Assembly (NCBI GenBank): GCA_910584195.1
Contig: CAJTYV010000010.1
Coordinates: 1-64,000 of the forward strand
Reading direction: 5' to 3'
DNA: 64,000 nt
Origin: an uncultured Ruminococcus sp.
Lineage (GTDB): Bacteria > Bacillota > Clostridia > Oscillospirales > Ruminococcaceae
The position numbers and the translations under genes were made by a program. A model generated the notes under the pieces. The model saw only the letters and a program-made list of their open reading frames with translations. It had not been told where the DNA came from and did no database searches. This document shows positions 59,430 through 64,000 of the stretch, one piece after another (the stretch's first letter is position 1; every line of letters begins with the position of its first letter).

Positions 59430-60185
59430 ATGACAGCTGCATTTGATTTTTTTGGAAACGTTTTGACCGGAAACACTCAGGAGGCGGGGAACGATATTTT
59501 TACCTCGAATACGACTACTGCGCTGAATGATAATATTACGTTTAAGCAGTTCTGTTTTTGCGTAGGTTCTGCGCTTATAATTGGTTTCCTTATCAGTCTC
59601 GTGTACATTTTCTGTCACAGAAAAGAAGGGTATTCTCAGAGTTACGTTCTTACAATGATAATGCTTCCCACTATCGTATCGCTTATTCTTCTGCTCATCA
59701 ACACCACTGCCGGTGCATTGAGTCTTGCCGGGGCGTTTACTTTGGTACGTTTCCGGAGCGTTCCGGGCGACCCGAAAGACATAGCATACATATTCTTTGC
59801 AATGGCTGCCGGCGTATCATGCGGTATCGGTTATATAGGCTTTGGATTGGTGTTCTTTGTTGTTTTGGGTGTTGTTATGTTTGTACTTTCGGAGGTTAAT
59901 TTCGGCGGCTGCAAGACACATCACATGACTTTGAAGATAACAATTCCCGAAAATCTTGACTACCAAGGAGTTTTTGATCCTGTGCTTTCAAAGTATACAA
60001 ATTTCCATAAGCTCAGAAGAGTTAGGACTACAAATTTTGGCACGCTTTTTGAACTGATTTATTCAGTTGACGTAAGTGAAAGCATAGATCAGAAGAAGTT
60101 TATTGACGAACTTCGCGCCCTGAACGGAAATATGACTATAAACCTTGTATTCTTTAAGTATGATGATAAGGTTTACGAAAATTAA
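59430..60185 (+). CDS. DUF4956 family membrane protein
   Basis: 251 residues. Four or so membrane helices fall between about 30 and 155, including GALSLAGAFTLVRFRSVPGD followed by PKDIAYIFFAMAAGVSCGIG, the DUF4956 hallmark. A cytoplasmic C-terminal domain of about 80 residues follows. It begins 3 bases after the VTC gene. The VTC/DUF4956 pair suggests joint action at the membrane, perhaps on polyphosphate or a cell-surface polymer; unproven. Confidence 0.88.
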   Translation: MTAAFDFFGNVLTGNTQEAGNDIFTSNTTTALNDNITFKQFCFCVGSALIIGFLISLVYIFCHRKEGYSQSYVLTMIMLPTIVSLILLLINTTAGALSLAGAFTLVRFRSVPGDPKDIAYIFFAMAAGVSCGIGYIGFGLVFFVVLGVVMFVLSEVNFGGCKTHHMTLKITIPENLDYQGVFDPVLSKYTNFHKLRRVRTTNFGTLFELIYSVDVSESIDQKKFIDELRALNGNMTINLVFFKYDDKVYEN

Positions 60186-60260
60186 TAAGAAATTTTATGG
60201 GCGGACTTTGTTCGTCCATAAACCATATAAAAGGTCTGAATGGAACAATAGGGGGAAAAT

Positions 60261-61604
60261 ATGAATTACAGAAAAATTATTGCCAGCATATCGGTTTTGA
60301 TGATGCTTTCTATGTTTACAGGCTGCGGAAAGGAAGAAAATTCGGAAACTTTGGAGGACATTTCAGTTGTTTCCGATATTTCCGATTCGGAAAAGTCTGA
60401 TAACACGACCGAAAAATCCAAAAACACCGAGATCGTTAAAACGAAGCCGAAAAATTCTTCTGAAACTTTAAAAGCGGCAATGACGGAAGCAAAATCCGAT
60501 AAAAATACTGCTGCCAATCAGAAAACTGCGTCTGCTGTAAGGACATCTGCTTCTGAGGAAACTTCGGACGATTCGCCCATATTGTCAGATGCTTCAAATA
60601 GCGGAAGTTCTGAAAAAACTCAAAAGACTGCTTCTGCTGTGACTGCTGAAAGTCCGCAAATTCCTGCTGTTACAACAACTGTTGAATCCGAAAAAAAATA
60701 CGATGCCGAGGTAACTTTTGACGAAACAGTTTCCGTTGACGGCGTTAATGTTCGCGCTGACGGAGCTATTGTAAGCATTACGGCAGGAGGCGATTACATA
60801 GTCAGGGGAAACTCCTCTGACGGTCAGATATACGTTGATACTGCTGCAAAGGAAAAAGTTGAGATAACTCTCGATAACGTTGACATTACCTGTGGGAACG
60901 GACCTGCGATATTCGTAAATGAGGCGAAAAAATGCGTGATAAAGCTTGCGGACGGCAGTGTTAATTACCTTAGAGACGGCGGAAACGACAAGGTGAACGA
61001 CGGTGTTATTTTTTCTAACGATACGCTCAGGATAAAAGGCAGCGGTTATCTTGAAATTAACGCAGGCAACGCCCACGGAATAGCGAGCGATGACGATGTT
61101 ATAATCGAAAGCGGTGAATACTTTATAAATTCAGTAAAATCAGGTATTTTTGCTCATGACGATATTACGGTCAATGGCGGCGAACTTACGATTTTCGGCG
61201 GAACGAACGGAATAAAATCAAAAGGAACTGTGAATATAAACGGCGGTATTTCGCTGATATGCGGAGGCGTCAAGGAGGAGAAGAGTTCCGTATATGCGGC
61301 TGCGGGTCTGTATTATACAGGAGGAAGCGTATATGCGGCAGGCAATACAGTAACTCCGCCGTCAGAAACTCCGAATCCTTATATTGTAGTAAACTGGGCA
61401 GAAGGAGTTCCTGCGGACAGTACGGTAGATTTTGTACTCGGAGGGACGGAGTTCGCTTCTCTTGCGCCGAAAAATCCTTTTAAGTGCGTTATGATGCTTG
61501 CGCCTGATATTCTTATAGGAGACGAATTTACGCCTGTACTTGACGGAACAGCGCAGGGTGAATTTATGGTCGAAGAAGGACGGAATCTATATCTTATAAA
61601 TTAA
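60261..61604 (+). CDS. Carbohydrate-binding lipoprotein (Cthe_2159-like beta-helix domain)
   Basis: 447 residues. Lipoprotein signal with lipobox MFTGC (Cys22). A long Ser/Thr/Lys-rich linker is at about 25-150. A right-handed beta-helix domain with repeating IxxG/D turns follows (about 160-445: YIVRGNSSDGQIYVDTAAKE, SGYLEINAGNAHGIASDDDV, SVKSGIFAHDDITVNGGEL). This pattern matches the Cthe_2159 family (pfam14262), whose founder binds acidic polysaccharides. It is third in the VTC/DUF4956 operon, where a surface protein of this kind or CotH is usual. Confidence 0.83.
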   Translation: MNYRKIIASISVLMMLSMFTGCGKEENSETLEDISVVSDISDSEKSDNTTEKSKNTEIVKTKPKNSSETLKAAMTEAKSDKNTAANQKTASAVRTSASEETSDDSPILSDASNSGSSEKTQKTASAVTAESPQIPAVTTTVESEKKYDAEVTFDETVSVDGVNVRADGAIVSITAGGDYIVRGNSSDGQIYVDTAAKEKVEITLDNVDITCGNGPAIFVNEAKKCVIKLADGSVNYLRDGGNDKVNDGVIFSNDTLRIKGSGYLEINAGNAHGIASDDDVIIESGEYFINSVKSGIFAHDDITVNGGELTIFGGTNGIKSKGTVNINGGISLICGGVKEEKSSVYAAAGLYYTGGSVYAAGNTVTPPSETPNPYIVVNWAEGVPADSTVDFVLGGTEFASLAPKNPFKCVMMLAPDILIGDEFTPVLDGTAQGEFMVEEGRNLYLIN

Positions 61605-61754
61605 TGGTGAAGATGAGAGGATATAGCAAAACTTTTAAACAGATAAAAAGTTAATATGATATTTAAAATGACATATTAACAAAATATTAAGACTAAAAAC
61701 AGCTTAAATTCAGCGCAAAATACACAAAAGTTCAATTTTGTGTATATTTGTGTA
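61605..61754. other. Intergenic region after the lipoprotein gene
   Basis: AT-rich with no gene. ATACACAAAA (61720-61729) pairs with TTTTGTGTAT (61736-61745), a possible termination hairpin for the upstream operon, though no clean T-run follows. Confidence 0.45.
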
Positions 61755-61783
61755 TTGAAGTATGTTTCAATTTGCAATATAAT
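61755..61783 (+). promoter_or_regulatory. Candidate promoter of a small RNA
   Basis: TTGAAG at 61755-61760 and TATAAT at 61778-61783 with a 17-base spacer. No gene starts downstream before the 62042 terminator. Confidence 0.6.
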
Positions 61784-61810
61784 AGAATCAGCAATTGAGA
61801 ATATTGGCAT

Positions 61811-61927
61811 TCATTGGCAAACATCCTTCCCTCTCATGTGCTTGACCTTGAATGCTAAGCAACTGCTTGCTACAGAACGGAATTGTTTCTTCATTGAATT
61901 AATTCCTTTCATTTGTGATTTTTTCAT
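61811..61927 (-). CDS. Candidate 38-residue (or 27-residue) peptide with two Cys
   Basis: On the minus strand from ATG 61927 (or ATG 61894, with AAAGGA 9 bases upstream) to TGA 61811. The shorter form begins MKKQFRSVASSCLAFKVKH and ends GKDVCQ. It is basic and has two Cys. No homologue was recognised and no minus-strand promoter was clearly seen. It overlaps the candidate plus-strand RNA, so one of the two readings may be false. Confidence 0.35.
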   Translation of the reverse strand: MKKSQMKGINSMKKQFRSVASSCLAFKVKHMRGKDVCQ

Positions 61928-62013
61928 GTTTTCTATTCTCAATAACTTATTTTAACTTATTATTTATGGCTTGCTTCTCAGTGCTAAACGGAAAAACCGT
62001 ATGAAGCAAAACC

Positions 62014-62042
62014 TACACCTCTTAATTGAGGTGTATTTTTTT
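62014..62042 (+). terminator. Strong terminator
   Basis: TACACCTC / GAGGTGTA perfect 8-base stem with a 6-base loop, then a run of T (62036-62042). Confidence 0.9.
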
Positions 62043-62079
62043 GCTTTATGAAATTTGAGTGAAAATTTATATAAATTGC

Positions 62080-62127
62080 TTGACGAATTATTTAAACAGA
62101 TGTATAATATAAATAGAACATGTTCTA
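62080..62127 (+). promoter_or_regulatory. Promoter with palindromic operator upstream of the RHH-clpB pair
   Basis: TTGACG at 62080-62085 and TATAAT at 62103-62108 with a 17-base spacer. The 14-base perfect palindrome TAGAACATGTTCTA at 62114-62127 covers the start-site region. It does not fit the CIRCE element or the CtsR box seen at clp genes of other Firmicutes, and its half-site spacing is 2 rather than the 4 of the LexA box. Confidence 0.75.
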
Positions 62128-62184
62128 AAGCTTGATACTCTGAAAGATTTAATACTTTAAAAACATAATTCCGGAGGAAATAAA

Positions 62185-62829
62185 ATGAATAAAAATGTAT
62201 ACAGCATAGTTCTGACGGATAACGTTATCAGGGCAGTTGACGAGGAGGCGTATCGGCTTGGAACGAATCGTTCAAATTTGATAAATCAGATTTTGGCTGA
62301 GCGCCTTTCATGTATTACTCCGGAAATGCGTATGAGAACGATATTTGATGTTGTTTCCGGTTTTTTTGACAGCTCATGCATTTGGCGGCAGTCGGAGGCT
62401 GTAATGAAGCTGAGAACTTCTCTTGAATACAAATATCGTCCCACAGTCAGCTACAGACTTGAATTGGAACGTATTCCGGGGGATTATCTGGGCAGACTTA
62501 AAATAAATATACGCACTCAGAATGCCGAGCTCAGAAATTATTTCAAAATGGTGTTTGCAGCTTTGGCAGGTATTGAAACGAGCGCCGAGTTGAGCCGCGG
62601 TATAGATGAGAACCTTTTTATATGGTCTGTAAGCGATTTGGGATGCGTAAGGAATTTTCGTAATGCAAAGTCGGTATCGGACGATATTAAAGGGGAGGCT
62701 TTGGGAAATTATATTGCTATACTGACTAAGGCGGTCAAGCTTTATTTTTCAGATACCGATTCCATTGAAGTCCTGCGAATTTGGTATAAAAACGAGTATG
62801 AACGATTTAGGGAAAAGTATGAAGTGTAG
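62185..62829 (+). CDS. Ribbon-helix-helix domain protein upstream of clpB
   Basis: 214 residues. The first ~45 residues match the RHH/CopG DNA-binding pattern: a beta strand (VYSIVLTDNVIRAVDEEA), then YRLGTNRSNLINQILAERL. The remaining ~165 residues (for example RPTVSYRLELERIPGDYLGR, AELRNYFKMVFAALAGIETS) are of unknown type, perhaps a ligand or protein-sensing domain. It starts 58 bases after the palindrome and lies 12 bases ahead of clpB, so it probably regulates this operon. No heat-shock regulator of known type (CtsR, HrcA) is near. GGAGG precedes ATG 62185. Confidence 0.8.
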   Translation: MNKNVYSIVLTDNVIRAVDEEAYRLGTNRSNLINQILAERLSCITPEMRMRTIFDVVSGFFDSSCIWRQSEAVMKLRTSLEYKYRPTVSYRLELERIPGDYLGRLKINIRTQNAELRNYFKMVFAALAGIETSAELSRGIDENLFIWSVSDLGCVRNFRNAKSVSDDIKGEALGNYIAILTKAVKLYFSDTDSIEVLRIWYKNEYERFREKYEV

Positions 62830-62841
62830 GAGGAATTGTTT

Positions 62842-64000
62842 ATGAATGCAGAAAAATTAACTCAGAAATCGGCAGATGCTGTAAGAAAGGCACAGAGTAT
62901 TGCTGTTATGCAGGCAAATTCCGTTATTGAGCCTATTCATCTTCTCAGCGGACTTCTGAAACAGGAAAACGGACTTATTCCGCAGCTTTTCAAGAAAATG
63001 AATATTGACACCGATATGCTCGAAAGAGAAACGGACGAAAGGATAAACAGACTCCCAAAGGTGACAGGAAGCGGTAGAAGCAGTAATATGGGCATTTCTG
63101 CGGAGTGCGACAGGGTACTGACAACGGCTGAGAATATCGCCGCAAATATGAAGGACGAGTATATTTCTGTAGAACATTTAATGCTTGCTCTGATAGAAAG
63201 CAAGGACAGGGACGTTTCGTCAGTTTTGAAAACGTTTAATATTGATCGTGACGGATTTCTTTCCGTTCTTATGTCAGTTCGCGGAAATACTCGCGTAACG
63301 GGCGAAAATCCGGAGGAGACATATGATGTTCTTGCAAAATACGGTCAGGAGCTTGTGGGACTTGCCCGTCAGAACAAGCTCGATCCCGTCATCGGCAGAG
63401 ACAGTGAGATACGTAATGTTATCCGAATACTGTCAAGAAAAACAAAGAATAATCCTGTTCTTATAGGCGAACCAGGAGTAGGCAAAACTGCAATTGCCGA
63501 GGGACTTGCCCTGCGTATAGTTGCCGGAGACGTTCCCGACAGCTTAAAGGATAGAAAAGTATTTTCTCTCGATATGGGAGCTTTGGTGGCAGGCGCAAAA
63601 TATCGCGGCGAATTTGAGGAGCGTCTGAAAGCTGTCCTTAATGAAATAAAGAACAGCAGTGGTCAGATACTGCTGTTCATAGACGAGCTTCACACGATCG
63701 TCGGCGCCGGAAAAACCGATGGAGCTATGGACGCCGGAAATCTGCTGAAGCCTATGCTTGCAAGAGGAGAGCTTCACTGCATAGGCGCGACAACTCTCAA
63801 CGAATATCGTAAGTACATCGAAAAGGACGCTGCTCTTGAAAGACGTTTTCAGCCGGTTATGGTAGATGAACCGACTGTTGAAGATACTATTTCTATACTC
63901 CGCGGACTAAAGGAAAGATACGAGGTTTTCCACGGCGTGAAAATAAGCGATAATGCGCTTATTTCAGCAGCTGTGCTTTCCAACAGGTATATAAGCGATC
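62842..64000 (+). CDS. clpB: ATP-dependent chaperone ClpB (partial, runs off window)
   Basis: The first 386 residues are present. ATG 62842 has AGGAGG about 6-7 bases upstream. The N-terminal Clp repeat domain (about 1-145) includes MQANSVIEPIHLLSGLL and EYISVEHLMLALIE. The first AAA+ domain has Walker A GEPGVGKTAIAEG near residue 209, KYRGEFEERLK, Walker B ILLFIDELHTIVGAG near 276 and a sensor/Arg-finger region CIGATTLNEYRKYIEKDAAL followed by ERRFQPV. The M domain and second AAA+ domain would lie beyond the window; ClpB rather than ClpC is my reading from the N-domain and spacing. ClpB disaggregates proteins with DnaK. Confidence 0.92.
   Translation, partial: MNAEKLTQKSADAVRKAQSIAVMQANSVIEPIHLLSGLLKQENGLIPQLFKKMNIDTDMLERETDERINRLPKVTGSGRSSNMGISAECDRVLTTAENIAANMKDEYISVEHLMLALIESKDRDVSSVLKTFNIDRDGFLSVLMSVRGNTRVTGENPEETYDVLAKYGQELVGLARQNKLDPVIGRDSEIRNVIRILSRKTKNNPVLIGEPGVGKTAIAEGLALRIVAGDVPDSLKDRKVFSLDMGALVAGAKYRGEFEERLKAVLNEIKNSSGQILLFIDELHTIVGAGKTDGAMDAGNLLKPMLARGELHCIGATTLNEYRKYIEKDAALERRFQPVMVDEPTVEDTISILRGLKERYEVFHGVKISDNALISAAVLSNRYISD

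Larger units (their letters stand above)
61791..62042 (+). ncRNA. Candidate structured non-coding RNA of about 250 bases
   Basis: From the promoter above to a terminator there is no plus-strand gene with a ribosome site, but many paired segments. ATTGAGAATA (61794-61803) pairs with TATTCTCAAT (61934-61943). Within it are GCATTCA with TGAATGC, AGCAA with TTGCT, and GGAATT with AATTCC. Further on TTGCTTC (61971-61977) pairs with GAAGCAA (62003-62009), enclosing ACGG/CCGT, and a terminator ends it. No known RNA family was recognised. The minus strand of the same stretch holds a small ORF, an alternative reading. Confidence 0.45.

Noticed and set aside
62114..62127. Palindrome as a LexA (SOS) box
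   Set aside because: GAAC and GTTC are only two bases apart; the Firmicute box has four.
1..64000. tRNA, rRNA or CRISPR features
   Set aside because: No cloverleaf-like segments with CCA ends, no rRNA sequence and no regularly spaced direct repeats were recognised on reading.

Overview
The window looks like a chromosomal segment of an anaerobic, spore-lineage Firmicute of the Ruminococcus type (Oscillospiraceae). The evidence is moderate-to-low GC content, many TTGACA-17-TATAAT promoters, an alpha/beta small acid-soluble spore protein, dockerin-bearing glycoside hydrolases with Thr-rich linkers, T-box control of tryptophan synthesis and a sortase pilus locus. No tRNA, rRNA, CRISPR array, complete transposase or prophage was recognised. 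The assignment rests on gene content only.

Layout. 1-6070: two secreted proteins on the minus strand, a Thr-rich-linker protein cut by the window edge and a 1718-residue M60 (enhancin-type) metallopeptidase with a dockerin. 6.5-11 kb: a spore protein, a 159-bp miniature inverted-repeat element, a sodium:solute symporter and a GH5 endoglucanase with dockerin. 11-18 kb: a zinc-ribbon/LRR protein, pyrK-pyrD, ruvX, trmL, degV, azlCD, and a cobalamin riboswitch followed by a DUF4430 protein and an ECF S component. 18.2-26 kb: a Zn/Cd-type P1B ATPase with an ArsR-type operator, a radical SAM protein, aspS-hisS, and an MgsA-like protein with a MinD-like ATPase. 26.4-30.4 kb: a DUF5131 protein coupled to a broken phosphatase fragment, a dockerin beta-propeller protein and a GH26 mannanase with dockerin. 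30.8-37.6 kb: cell-envelope genes (GtrA, FAD oxidoreductase, GT-C-like membrane protein) and a DUF4153/Xre/DUF2975 set.

37.8-46.8 kb: the aromatic pathway on the minus strand, trpEGDCFBA behind a Trp T-box leader, then aroC-aroF behind their own promoter. 46.9-52.9 kb: a sortase-assembled pilus operon (coiled-coil protein, signal peptidase I, LPGTG major pilin, class C sortase, LPQTG minor pilin, second sortase, DUF1294). 52.9-57.1 kb: pflA, cca, and a NifU-like/GGGtGRT pair. 57.3-61.6 kb: an SGNH esterase with dockerin and a VTC/DUF4956/Cthe_2159-like operon. 61.6-64 kb: an intergenic region with a candidate structured RNA, then a ribbon-helix-helix protein directly upstream of clpB, which runs off the end.

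As a system, five dockerin proteins plus a Thr-rich protein point to an organism that assembles plant-fibre and perhaps host-glycan degrading enzymes on a scaffold, and attaches by pili. The least explained items are the structured RNA/peptide locus at 61.8-62.0 kb, the RHH-clpB pair with a palindrome at its promoter, the MgsA-like protein lacking the usual catalytic residues, the mosaic pilin gene, two families of small dispersed repeats, and a short cobalamin riboswitch followed by three hairpins in series.
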